From: CAZFVY01 sp964522665
Lineage (GTDB): Bacteria; Verrucomicrobiota; Verrucomicrobiia; Limisphaerales; CAZFVY01
Assembly (NCBI GenBank): GCA_964522665.1
Contig: CAZFVY010000010.1
Coordinates: forward strand, 1 to 64,000
DNA length: 64,000 nucleotides
Reading direction: 5' to 3'
The notes under the pieces are model-generated. The model was given only the letters and a program-made list of their open reading frames with translations, was not told where the DNA came from and did no database searches. Shown here piece after piece: positions 49,828 to 58,113 of this stretch. The position numbers were made by a program, and so were the translations under genes. Position 1 is the first letter of the stretch. Each line of letters opens with the position of its first letter.

Positions 49828-50621
49828 AAATCGGGCCGAGAGTTACTCAGAATCAAGCCAAACGCGGGCGTGACGGTCTCGACGTGCCCGTCGCCAAACG
49901 TGACATCCGCCTTTCGACTATGACGCGCCGTCAGATAATCGCCGGTCGGCACCCAGCGGCCGTCATTAACGATTCCAGAGCCAAGGGCGCCGGTCGGATC
50001 CACGCTTTCGTTCTTATTATGGGACGATTGCTCCTCGGCCAGCATGATCTTTTTGGCGGGCCGTACCACTGCGGACATTTTGAAGAGATGCGGCGTCGGA
50101 TTGTTAACGGCGCCGTCAAAAATCGATGCCATCCCCTGATTCACCGTGCCGTTCAGGTCGTAACTGTTCAACGTATAGCTGTAATAGTATGGACCATTGC
50201 CATCGACCAGCGCGTTTCGTTCCTTGTCGTCGCGATCAAGCGGGCAGCGGAACATATTACTGTTCACCCCGGAAAGCTGGACCGCGATGAGACTTTGATT
50301 CACCGCCGGATAAGCCTTGGAGTTCGTCCGCCAATATATCCAGTCCTCCTTGTGGTAACCGTAGGTATTCCGCGACGCCGTGCCGGGAAAGGCCTCTTGA
50401 TTGTCGTCCAGGTACATCAACATCCCCAAGCCGAGCTGGCGCAAATTGCTGATGCATTTGGTCTGGCCCGCCTTGGCCTTTGCCTTCGCGAGCGCCGGGA
50501 GCAGCATGCTCGCCAGGATGGCGATGATCGCGATCACCACCAATAATTCAATCAGGGTGAACGCGCGGCTGAAATGGCCGGGCCGTCGAGGCGCAATAAC
50601 GCTACCATCTGAGGCATTCAT
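49824..50621 (-). CDS. Type II secretion-like pseudopilin with H-X9-DG C-terminus
   Basis: This protein has 265 residues from the ATG at 50621. The prepilin site is FSRA/FTLIELLVVIAIIAIL, with Ala instead of the usual Gly at -1. The helix leads to LLPALAKAKAKAGQTKCISN, then LRQLGLGMLMYLDDN. The C-terminus has the RHSRKADVTFGDGHVETV element of the H-X9-DG group, which the copy at 5.2-6.1 kb has lost. Between them lie two Cys pairing regions. A second, longer in-frame start lies 51 nt upstream. It leads a two-gene unit with the lipoprotein. Membrane-anchored; the assembly machinery is elsewhere. Confidence 0.9.
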   Translation of the reverse strand: MNASDGSVIAPRRPGHFSRAFTLIELLVVIAIIAILASMLLPALAKAKAKAGQTKCISNLRQLGLGMLMYLDDNQEAFPGTASRNTYGYHKEDWIYWRTNSKAYPAVNQSLIAVQLSGVNSNMFRCPLDRDDKERNALVDGNGPYYYSYTLNSYDLNGTVNQGMASIFDGAVNNPTPHLFKMSAVVRPAKKIMLAEEQSSHNKNESVDPTGALGSGIVNDGRWVPTGDYLTARHSRKADVTFGDGHVETVTPAFGLILSNSRPDL

Positions 50622-50752
50622 GGTCAGGGTCTGGGTTTCAATGACGCTAGCGGACGGGCCCTGGGTCGTCAATCCATTTGACCCGCACTAATTCGCGCTA
50701 ACGCATGTCCCCGGTCAAAACTCTGATTGACGCTTCGAATCGCCGGGTCCGG

Positions 50753-50764
50753 TTTGAGCTCAAA
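50753..50764. promoter_or_regulatory. 12-bp perfect palindrome upstream of the pseudopilin pair
   Basis: tttgagctcaaa is perfectly self-complementary and lies 132-143 nt before the pseudopilin ATG, in the gap after batE. It may be an operator, but one short palindrome can arise by chance. Confidence 0.25.
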
Positions 50765-50879
50765 ACCACGCGGCCGCCCCAAGAATGTAAGCTCACCCCG
50801 GCCAAGCGAATCAGGTCGGCGATGCGCCAAGAAAGATCATCAAACCCGCCCTGCCCTTTTTCCGAGCTCCGTTCAGTGG

Positions 50880-51656
50880 TCATCCACCCAGCGCGGGCAG
50901 TTCAATGACTTGCTTCCGCTGCAGCCAGCCGGAGCCGTGGGTTCGATCCGAAACCTCAAGCCACTCGTCCTTGCGCTGCAATACTCGCAGTTCACAGCCG
51001 TCGCCAACCGCGAAAAAGCTCTGCGCTTCCTCGAAAGGCCCGTACCGTACAATCGCCTCGCGCGCCACCACGACGACCTGGTTGACCTGCAGGCGATCGT
51101 GCCAGACGACGCCGAAACCCGCCACCGTCGCCACGCCAAGTAAAGCCCCGACACGAATGGGTCCGCTCAAGGCCGGTTTCCATGCCGGACGGAATTGGCC
51201 GGCCAGCAGAAGACTGAACCACCCCCAGTTGACCGCGGTCAGCAGCGCCGCCCATTCGTTGAGCGTCAGCCGGTTGGTCCACTCTCGCAGCCGGTCACGT
51301 TTGCGACCGGCGCCATTTTCGACGCTTTCCCGGGCGAATTGCAGATTGGCGCGCACGTCCGGGTCGCGCGGCGCCAATTGCTCCGCGAGCCGATAATTGA
51401 AGATCGCCCGCCCGATCTGGCCGGTCTTGAACCACGCGTTCCCGAGGTTGAAATAAAGCACCGGCGAGACGCGGCCGCTTTGGGCGATGGCCTCGTACGC
51501 CTTGGCCGCCTCGCGGTAATTCCCCTTCTCATAAAGTAGATTGCCCGCCTCGAACGTCTTGCCAGAATCCTCCGCGCCACGGCCAACGCGCGGCGCGGTC
51601 GCCATCAAGAGCAGGCACAACCGCAATCCAACCGGTAAATTAAACGCCGGCTTCAT
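50880..51656 (-). CDS. batE: BatE-like TPR and SH3-domain protein
   Basis: This 258-residue protein has a signal sequence, then TPR units (FEAGNLLYEKGNYREAAKAYEAI; LYFNLGNAWFKTGQIGRAIFNYRLAEQLAP) in the first 110 residues. Two hydrophobic helices follow (WAALLTAVNWGWFSLLLAG; GALLGVATVAGFGVVW), then a C-terminal bacterial SH3-like domain (AIVRYGPFEEAQSFFAVGDG ... HGSGWLQRKQVIELP). This is the BatE arrangement of aerotolerance (bat) operons. Its ATG overlaps the batD stop (ATGA). It is the last gene of the operon. It probably scaffolds the Bat complex at the inner membrane. Confidence 0.85.
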   Translation of the reverse strand: MKPAFNLPVGLRLCLLLMATAPRVGRGAEDSGKTFEAGNLLYEKGNYREAAKAYEAIAQSGRVSPVLYFNLGNAWFKTGQIGRAIFNYRLAEQLAPRDPDVRANLQFARESVENGAGRKRDRLREWTNRLTLNEWAALLTAVNWGWFSLLLAGQFRPAWKPALSGPIRVGALLGVATVAGFGVVWHDRLQVNQVVVVAREAIVRYGPFEEAQSFFAVGDGCELRVLQRKDEWLEVSDRTHGSGWLQRKQVIELPALGG

Positions 51657-53467
51657 CCCTTCAACTCGACCTCTCGCAATTCGTTCAACGCCGCCTCGAC
51701 CTCCGGCGTCAACTCGGCCAATTCATGATCAAGTCCGCCCTCCGCATAACGCGCCTGGTTGCAACTCTGGAATAGTCTATGGAGCCGATCGATCAGGGCC
51801 ACGGGCGCGCCGCCGGGGCGCAACCTTTCTTCGAGCGCCGCCTCGGTAATCGCGGACGCCGGCAGGTCGAGCCGCTCACCCAACTGTTCCTGGAGCAGCC
51901 GAAAGACCGTCGCGTGAAACTCCGCCGCCTGGCGTCGCTCGGCCTGAACGCGGAGTTCGGCCAACCCGGTCCGAACCAACTGCGACACCTGCCGCCGCCG
52001 GCGCCAGCGCGGGTTGTTGGCCAGACGTTCCGCCCGCCGCCGCCAGACCGCCACGGAAAGCCAGACGGCCAGCGGCAATCCCTGCAACGTTAAAAACCAG
52101 CCCTGCTGAACGAGCACGGGCCGCAAGGGCGTCAGAGCGCCGAGGCTCGCCTTAATATGCACAATATCCCGCGTCGGAGGCGCCGGCGCGTCCGGGTTGG
52201 GGTTCGAATTCTCCGCCACCGCCGGCTGCGCGGGAAGTGAAGCGGTGGGACGGACGATCAGTGGCGTCGCCGGCGCGCTGAGGGTCGCGTACGACTTCAG
52301 TTCCGGATCGAAGTAGCTAAAGGTCAAAGCCGGCAATTCCTTGACCTCCGCGTTTTCGGGAACCACGACCTGCTCGAAGCTCTTGGTCCCCTCAATCCCA
52401 AGCGGATCGACCTGCCCAATCTTCCCGGTTGGAGGATACACCTTGAAATCATGCCAATCGCTCAACGACGGAGCCGCCAGGGAATCCAACGATCCGCGTC
52501 CCACAATCTGTATCTTGAGCGTGATCGGGTCGCCGACCGCGACGTTCGTGGGACTGACCGACACTTGCCAGGCAAACTTGCCCACCGCGCCGCCGAAACC
52601 GCGCGGCACATTGGCGGTCGGAAGAGGCAGGATTGTCAAATTGGTCGCCTCGCTGCTCAGCGTTACCGCCCGCCATTGGCCGCGGTCCCCAAAAATATCG
52701 AAAGGATCGCCGCTGAACGGGTCACGGTTCCGGCGCCCCGGTTGCGGAAAGTTGATCTCAAGCCCCAATTCCGCCGGTCCCAGAGGGAGCGTGCCCGCCT
52801 TGACCGCGGTGGCCGCAGTCTTGAATTCCAATAGGTTGAAAACGACGTTGCCAACCTGGGTCTTGGTTTGGGTCGGTTGGAGGACCTTGCTCACGGTGAA
52901 TCCGTCCCCGTGCAATTGCGGCATCTGCAAGTTACGTCCGTTTTGGGCGTAAAGTTGAATCTCTACCGGGACGACTTCACCAAGATAAACCTCCGACCGC
53001 GGCACAACCAACTTCACGAACGCGATCTTGTGGACGGGGTCAGCGTCGCCACCGGTCTGCTCAGCCGTCAGCACCCGCAAGGTCAATCGCTGGCTGGTCA
53101 ACGCGGCGTTGCCGATCGTTACCGTGATCGGCGGAATCGTGTACGTGCCCGGCCGAGCCGCGCGAACCTGATAATTATAAGTCACCGACGACGAGCTCAC
53201 GCCGTTACTAAAAGTGAACTGACTGGATTGACCGGCGTAATCAATCGCCAGGTTCGCCACTCGCGGCGGAGGCGGGGGAGCGTCGGGGCTGCCCCCTTCG
53301 ACGACGAGCATGAGGGTCACCGAATCTCCCACGGTGGTAGCATCGCGATCCAAGGACGCGGTCACGGTCGCCGCCCGGCCACGCAAAGCGCTCAGACTCA
53401 CCGCGAGCAGCGCCAAAACCGCCACTCGCCAAACGCCGCGGGAAGCCGATGCTCCGAAATTCCTCAT
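51653..53467 (-). CDS. batD: BatD-like membrane protein
   Basis: This protein has 604 residues from the ATG at 53467; a TTG 15 nt upstream would overlap the previous stop. A signal peptide (WRVAVLALLAVSLSALRGRA) is followed by the BatD beta domain start VTASLDRDATTVGDSVTLML and repeated beta sandwiches (TYTIPPITVTIG; VYLGEVVPVEIQLYA; VGDPITLKIQIVGRG; FEQVVVPENAEVKELPALTFSYFDPE). A TM helix near residue 455 (LPLAVWLSVAVW) leads to a cytoplasmic helical tail. BatD is the oxygen-tolerance protein of the bat cluster; mostly periplasmic. It sits eight bases after the batB/C stop. Confidence 0.88.
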   Translation of the reverse strand: MRNFGASASRGVWRVAVLALLAVSLSALRGRAATVTASLDRDATTVGDSVTLMLVVEGGSPDAPPPPPRVANLAIDYAGQSSQFTFSNGVSSSSVTYNYQVRAARPGTYTIPPITVTIGNAALTSQRLTLRVLTAEQTGGDADPVHKIAFVKLVVPRSEVYLGEVVPVEIQLYAQNGRNLQMPQLHGDGFTVSKVLQPTQTKTQVGNVVFNLLEFKTAATAVKAGTLPLGPAELGLEINFPQPGRRNRDPFSGDPFDIFGDRGQWRAVTLSSEATNLTILPLPTANVPRGFGGAVGKFAWQVSVSPTNVAVGDPITLKIQIVGRGSLDSLAAPSLSDWHDFKVYPPTGKIGQVDPLGIEGTKSFEQVVVPENAEVKELPALTFSYFDPELKSYATLSAPATPLIVRPTASLPAQPAVAENSNPNPDAPAPPTRDIVHIKASLGALTPLRPVLVQQGWFLTLQGLPLAVWLSVAVWRRRAERLANNPRWRRRRQVSQLVRTGLAELRVQAERRQAAEFHATVFRLLQEQLGERLDLPASAITEAALEERLRPGGAPVALIDRLHRLFQSCNQARYAEGGLDHELAELTPEVEAALNELREVELKG

Positions 53468-53475
53468 CACGCCGA

Positions 53476-55407
53476 TCACCAATCCTTAAAAACCCGCGCC
53501 CGGGCGCGCTGTTTGTCCGGGGGAATATAAATCAACGCTTTTTCATCCTGCTTCTGCGCGTCCAAAAGCTGTCGCGCCTGTTGTGGCGTCATCTGGCCCA
53601 ACGGAACCGACGCGGCGCTCGCCTCCTCGTTGGTTTCACCCGCCTTGTCCTTCTGGCCGTTCGCCTGCTGCCCGGATTTCTTGTCATCCTTTTTGCCCGC
53701 GTCGTTTTTGGCGCTCTGGTCCTTTTTTTGCTCGGGCGACTGGTTCGCCTGTTTTTGGTCCGGCTTCTGATCCGGTTTTGATTGAGAATCTTTTTGCTGG
53801 TCAGATTTCGATTGGTCTTGTTTTTGGTCGGGCGGTTTCTGCTCTTGGTCCTTCTGGTCCTTCTGATCATCCTTGTTCTTGTCGGAACTCGGCGATGGCT
53901 TCTGATCCTTCTTCGATTCTTGCTGCTTTTTTAACTCCTCGAGCTTTTTGCGAACCAGGTCCAAATTGTGTTTGGCGTCGGCGTCGCTCGGCTCGAGCTT
54001 GAGCGCGTTTTCAAACTTCTCGATCGACTCTTGCCACTGTTTTTGCCGCTGGTTCGGCTCGCCCGCCTGTTCGCCCAGGCGGTAGAGCGCGTTGCCGAAG
54101 TTATAGTACGCGCGTTGTTGCAGGTCCAAATCCGGCGCGAGCGACGCCGCCTCGAAATTCTTCGCCGCTTCGTCGAACCGTTTCGCTTGGTACGCGGCGG
54201 CGCCGGCGTTGTATTGGAGCCGGGGATCGTTCGGCTTGGCGCGCAGCAGGCGGCTGTATTCCTCCTCGGCGGAACGATAGTGGCCCGCCTTGTATTCTCG
54301 CAGCGCGCTTCCCGGCGAAGCCGTCGCCGTCACGGAGCAGCCGAGCAAGACGCACAACGCCGCCGCGCGCGGCAACGTGGCGCCCACGGCGCCCGCCGGC
54401 GCGGGCCGCGGCACCCGCTTGCGCTCGGGAAAGAGCATTTCAAAAACGAGCAAGATCACCGCCAATCCCAAAGGCCAATGATAGCGTTCATAATAATGAC
54501 GAACCAACTTGGCCGAAATCTCGCCTTTGGGCAAGCGCGCCAACCCGCCGCGATAAAGAACATCCATCGCCGAGGCGCCACGCAACGGCAGGTACGAGCC
54601 GCTCGTGATGCTCGCGATTTGTTTGAGCAGCGCCTCATTGAGGTGGGACTTCACCACGTTGCCGTCCGCATCCTTGATGAACCCGACGTTTCCACCCGCG
54701 TCAGGACTGCGCAACAACTCGCCCTCGGGCGTGCCGACGCCGATGGTGAAGATACGCAGACCCGACTGCGCCGCCTCCTGCGCCGCCTGTTCGACCCCGC
54801 TCTCGTGATCCTCACCATCCGTGAAGATGACCAGAGCCTTGTAATTGTCCTTCTCTTTGAACGCGCTCATCGAGGTGCGGATCGCTTCACTCACCGCCGT
54901 TCCGCCCTGCGGAATGATTCCCACCTCGACCGCGTCAAGACTCTGTCGAAAAGCATCCTCATCCAAGGTGAGCGGGCATTGCAGAAACGCGCTGCCGGCG
55001 AACGCGACCAACCCCACTCGATCCGTCTTCGCCAGGCGCGCCAGATCAAGGGCGGCCAGCTTCGACCGCGTCAAGCGATTCGGACTGATATCTTGGGCCA
55101 ACATGCTGCGCGACGTGTCGATCGCCACGATGATGTCCAGCCCGCGCTGCTTCGCCTCCTCCCAGGCAAAGCCCCATTGCGGCCGCGCCAGCGCCACCAG
55201 CAAGCCGGCCACCGCGACCAGCAGCACGACGATGCGAATCTTCTGCCGACTGGCGGAAACGCCGACCGTCAATTGCGCGAGCAAACGGGACTGGACGAAT
55301 TGCCGTATCAACTGCTGCTTCCGCCACCAAGCCCAAATTAAAAAGCCCGCGAGCAAAGGCAGCGTTACGAGCAAAAGCCAGAGCATGCTGGGATTGCCGA
55401 ATCTCAT
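53476..55407 (-). CDS. Fused BatB/BatC protein (VWA domain plus TPR and charged tail)
   Basis: This protein has 643 residues from the ATG that overlaps the batA stop (ATGA). Two N-terminal TM helices flank residues 8-75. The VWA domain (about 85-290) has an intact MIDAS: DTSRSMLAQD, then GGTAVSEAI and FTDGEDHES. A third TM (WPLGLAVILLVFEMLFPERK) and a fourth segment end the BatB half. The BatC half follows from about 375: TPR units (YKAGHYRSAEEEYSRLLRA; YNAGAAAYQAKRFDEAAKNF; YYNFGNALYRLGE; KFENALKLEPSDADAKHNLD), then about 110 residues very rich in Lys, Gln, Asp and Ser. In many bacteria these are two proteins; here one frame joins them. Confidence 0.9.
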   Translation of the reverse strand: MRFGNPSMLWLLLVTLPLLAGFLIWAWWRKQQLIRQFVQSRLLAQLTVGVSASRQKIRIVVLLVAVAGLLVALARPQWGFAWEEAKQRGLDIIVAIDTSRSMLAQDISPNRLTRSKLAALDLARLAKTDRVGLVAFAGSAFLQCPLTLDEDAFRQSLDAVEVGIIPQGGTAVSEAIRTSMSAFKEKDNYKALVIFTDGEDHESGVEQAAQEAAQSGLRIFTIGVGTPEGELLRSPDAGGNVGFIKDADGNVVKSHLNEALLKQIASITSGSYLPLRGASAMDVLYRGGLARLPKGEISAKLVRHYYERYHWPLGLAVILLVFEMLFPERKRVPRPAPAGAVGATLPRAAALCVLLGCSVTATASPGSALREYKAGHYRSAEEEYSRLLRAKPNDPRLQYNAGAAAYQAKRFDEAAKNFEAASLAPDLDLQQRAYYNFGNALYRLGEQAGEPNQRQKQWQESIEKFENALKLEPSDADAKHNLDLVRKKLEELKKQQESKKDQKPSPSSDKNKDDQKDQKDQEQKPPDQKQDQSKSDQQKDSQSKPDQKPDQKQANQSPEQKKDQSAKNDAGKKDDKKSGQQANGQKDKAGETNEEASAASVPLGQMTPQQARQLLDAQKQDEKALIYIPPDKQRARARVFKDW

Positions 55408-56399
55408 GGCAGTTTCCTCCACACGGAATGGCTCAGGATAATCTCCAAGAGCAGCGCCGCAAACCCCGGAATCACAACCCACGGGAAAAGCTCTTCGTAT
55501 CGTTGGTAGCGCTTTACCTCGACCTCGGTCTTCTCCAAGCGGTCGATCTCGGTATAGATTTTACGCAGTGTGTCCGTATTGTCCGCGCGGAAGTACTTGC
55601 CGCCCGTGCGGTCCGCGATCTGTTGCAAGGTGTCCTCGTCGATGTCCACCGGAATCTGCACGTAAACCTTGCGCCCGAACGCGTCCGTCTGCGGGAACGG
55701 CGCCGTGCCCCGGGTGCCGACGCCAACCGTGTAGATCTTAACCCCCAGCGCCTTGGCGGCGTCCGCGGCGGTCAAGGGCGGGACCTTGCCCGCGTTATTC
55801 TGCCCGTCGGTCATCAGGATGATAATCTTGCTGGTTGATTTCAGATCGCGCAACCGGTTGAGCGACGCGGACAAGGCGGACCCAATCGCGGTGCTGTCTT
55901 CGATCGTGCCCAGATTCAAGCGATCCAAGTTCACCTGCAGGAAATCATGATCCAAGGTCAAGGGCGCCGCCACGTACGCGCGGCCCGCGAACGCGACCAA
56001 TCCGATCCGGTCGTTCAATCGCTTATTAATAAATTGCCCCAACACTTCCTTGGCAATCGCCAGTCGGTTGATCCGCTGACCGTTGACCTCGAAATCCTCC
56101 GAAGCCATGCTGCCGGAGAGATCGATCGCCACCACAATATCGATCCCACTCGCGGTTATTTTCGCTTCCCCCTCGCCGCGTTGCGGCTGGGCCAGCGCGA
56201 CGATAAATAGAATCAGCGCCAGCCAGCGCAATTTTGCCAGAATGCCTCCCGCGTGCGAGCGGGTGACGCCGCTGATCCCCTTGACCAATTGCACCGAGGA
56301 ATACAGGAACGCCGCCTGACCGCCCCGGCGTCCCTTAAGCCACGCCAGCGCCGGCAAGGCCAACAGGAACAATAGCAAATAAGGATGGGCGAATCTCAT
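55404..56399 (-). CDS. batA: BatA-like VWA domain protein
   Basis: This 331-residue membrane protein has N-terminal TM segments (YLLLFLLALPALAWLKG; LRWLALILFIVALAQPQRG) and a VWA domain (about 90-290) with MIDAS DLSGSMASED, then DSTAIGSALSASLNRLRD and ILMTDGQNNAGK, and a C-terminal TM (WVVIPGFAALLLEIIL). This is BatA of the aerotolerance operon. It overlaps the preceding DUF4381 gene and the following batB/C gene by four bases each, so all three are translationally coupled. Confidence 0.92.
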   Translation of the reverse strand: MRFAHPYLLLFLLALPALAWLKGRRGGQAAFLYSSVQLVKGISGVTRSHAGGILAKLRWLALILFIVALAQPQRGEGEAKITASGIDIVVAIDLSGSMASEDFEVNGQRINRLAIAKEVLGQFINKRLNDRIGLVAFAGRAYVAAPLTLDHDFLQVNLDRLNLGTIEDSTAIGSALSASLNRLRDLKSTSKIIILMTDGQNNAGKVPPLTAADAAKALGVKIYTVGVGTRGTAPFPQTDAFGRKVYVQIPVDIDEDTLQQIADRTGGKYFRADNTDTLRKIYTEIDRLEKTEVEVKRYQRYEELFPWVVIPGFAALLLEIILSHSVWRKLP

Positions 56400-57007
56400 G
56401 CCGAGGCAACCGGTTTGGCGTCCGGCGCGGTTGCGGCGCCGTCCGCGGGCGTCGGCGCGGGTTCGGTTTCGTCCACCAACCGCGTCGCGGCGTCATAGAG
56501 CGCCTGCAATTCCGGCCGCCCCGGCTCGTAGCGGGCGAATTTTACCAGATCGCAGCGCGTCAGGAAATCGCCCAACGTTTGCTTTTGATCGAACGTGAGC
56601 AGCGAACTGTTCTGCAATTCCTCGAGGAATTCCTCGGTCGTCCGCTCAGGCGCGTGAAGCTCGAATCTTTCTTCCAGATAAACGCGAATCGTGTCGGCGA
56701 CCGCGATGCAGAACGGGCGAGGTTCGCCCAGGAGCGCCAGCGCTTCCCGAAGCTTCTGCCGCGCCCGCTCATGGGGCGGAATCACCGGAACCGGAGTTCC
56801 CTCCTCCACCCGGCGCGCGCGACGACGCCACCGCCAGTACGCCAGGGCCAAAGCGATCAACGCCAGCGCCAGCCCAGCCCACGCCCACCAATTCGGTATC
56901 TCCACCGGCGCCTTGATGTCGTGAAGCTCGCTGTTCGCGGCGGATGCCGTCGTGGCGGCCGACGTGCTCGGGGCAGGAAGGATAAGAGCGGAAGAATTCG
57001 TCGTCAT
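56396..57007 (-). CDS. DUF4381-like single-pass membrane protein of the Bat operon
   Basis: This 203-residue protein has a Ser/Ala/Thr-rich N-terminal 35 residues, a TM helix (WWAWAGLALALIALALAYW), a basic stop (RWRRRARR) and a cytoplasmic helical domain of about 100 residues (ARQKLREALALLGEPRPFC; RVYLEERFELHAPERTTEEF; RCDLVKFARYEPGRPEL). This matches the DUF4381 position and fold in MoxR-DUF58-BatA operons. It overlaps both neighbours by four bases. Function is unknown beyond membership of the complex. Confidence 0.85.
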   Translation of the reverse strand: MTTNSSALILPAPSTSAATTASAANSELHDIKAPVEIPNWWAWAGLALALIALALAYWRWRRRARRVEEGTPVPVIPPHERARQKLREALALLGEPRPFCIAVADTIRVYLEERFELHAPERTTEEFLEELQNSSLLTFDQKQTLGDFLTRCDLVKFARYEPGRPELQALYDAATRLVDETEPAPTPADGAATAPDAKPVASA

Positions 57008-58068
57008 CGCCGGCGCCGCCGTTCGCGCGTCTCAAAAAACCGGGCTAAAGGTGTCGCGTACGGCTCGTGGGTATGGAGTTGAATGGCGTCGATGCCCGCC
57101 GAGCGAAACAACCGGCGTAGTTCCGACTGCGCGAGCGCTTGCCGCCTCGCAAAGGCGATCCGTTTGCGTTCGTCGCCGGAGTTGACCTCGATTACTTCAC
57201 CCGTCTCGGCGTCCTTCAGCACCAAATAGCCGAGTCCGGGTAATTCCAATTCGAAGCGGTCGGTAATCTGCACGGCGACCACGTCATGCCGGCGGGCGAC
57301 CTGCCGCAACGCGGTGAACGAAGTTTGGCTCAACGTGTCCGAGAGAATCGCCTTCCGGCGCAAATGCAGGTTGATGTCGGCCCGCGAAGTCGCGGTTTGA
57401 CCCAGGAAATCCGAGACCACGACGGCGATCGCGCGGTGCGTCATCACCCGGCTCAAGAATTCCAGGGCGCCATTGAGGTTGGTGCCCCGTTGGCGCGGCT
57501 CGTGGAAGAGAATCTCCCGAATCACGCGCAGGACATGCCGCCGACCCTTCCGCGGCGGGATGTACTTCTCGACCGTCTCGGTAAAAAGAATCAAGCCGAC
57601 CTTGTCGTCGTTGCGGATCGCGGAAAACGCCAGGACGGACGCGATCTCAGCGGCCAGCTCTCGCTTCGATTGTTCCCCGGACCCGAACAAACCGGACCCG
57701 CTCAAGTCCACGAGCAGCATCACCGTCAGCTCCCGCTCCTCAACGAATTTCTTGACGAATGGATGGTTCATCCGCGCCGTCACGTTCCAGTCGATCGCCC
57801 GCACTTCGTCGCCCGGCTGATATTCCCGCACTTCCTCGAAGTTCATCCCCTGCCCTTTGAAGACGCTGTGGTACTGTCCGGCGAGGCTTTCCGTCACCAG
57901 GCGATTGGTCCGGATTTCGATCTGCCGAATCTTCTTCAGCACGTCTCGCGGGATGATCGAACCGCGCGCCTGCGTCGCTCCTTGCGCAGGCGTCGCCTGC
58001 TCCGGCTCCAGCCATTCAAACATGGCGCGCAGCCGTCGGCGGGTTCGCTTGAGGAAATCGTTTGGCAT
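57004..58068 (-). CDS. DUF58 domain protein (VWA-like), MoxR-associated
   Basis: This 354-residue cytoplasmic protein has the DUF58 signature GQGMNFEEVREYQPGDEVRAIDWNVTARMN, followed by VWA-like core motifs: VDLSGSGLFGS (MIDAS-like), LAAEIASVLAFSAIRNDDKVGLILF, and FLGQ. The N-terminal part IRQIEIRTNRLVTESLAGQYHSVFKG is typical. It sits 45 nt after moxR and overlaps DUF4381 by four bases. MoxR-type ATPases and DUF58 proteins act as a chaperone-adaptor pair for metal-site or complex assembly. Family firm; client unknown. Confidence 0.93.
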   Translation of the reverse strand: MPNDFLKRTRRRLRAMFEWLEPEQATPAQGATQARGSIIPRDVLKKIRQIEIRTNRLVTESLAGQYHSVFKGQGMNFEEVREYQPGDEVRAIDWNVTARMNHPFVKKFVEERELTVMLLVDLSGSGLFGSGEQSKRELAAEIASVLAFSAIRNDDKVGLILFTETVEKYIPPRKGRRHVLRVIREILFHEPRQRGTNLNGALEFLSRVMTHRAIAVVVSDFLGQTATSRADINLHLRRKAILSDTLSQTSFTALRQVARRHDVVAVQITDRFELELPGLGYLVLKDAETGEVIEVNSGDERKRIAFARRQALAQSELRRLFRSAGIDAIQLHTHEPYATPLARFFETRERRRRR

Positions 58069-58113
58069 GGCGTCCGAAACTTCAAACAGGGAACGATCGG
58101 ACCGCGGAATGGC

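Noticed and set aside
53968..55341. 457-codon open frame antisense to batB/C
   Set aside because: Arg/Gln/Leu-rich shadow of a Lys/Asp/Gln-rich coding region; the minus strand has VWA and TPR motifs.
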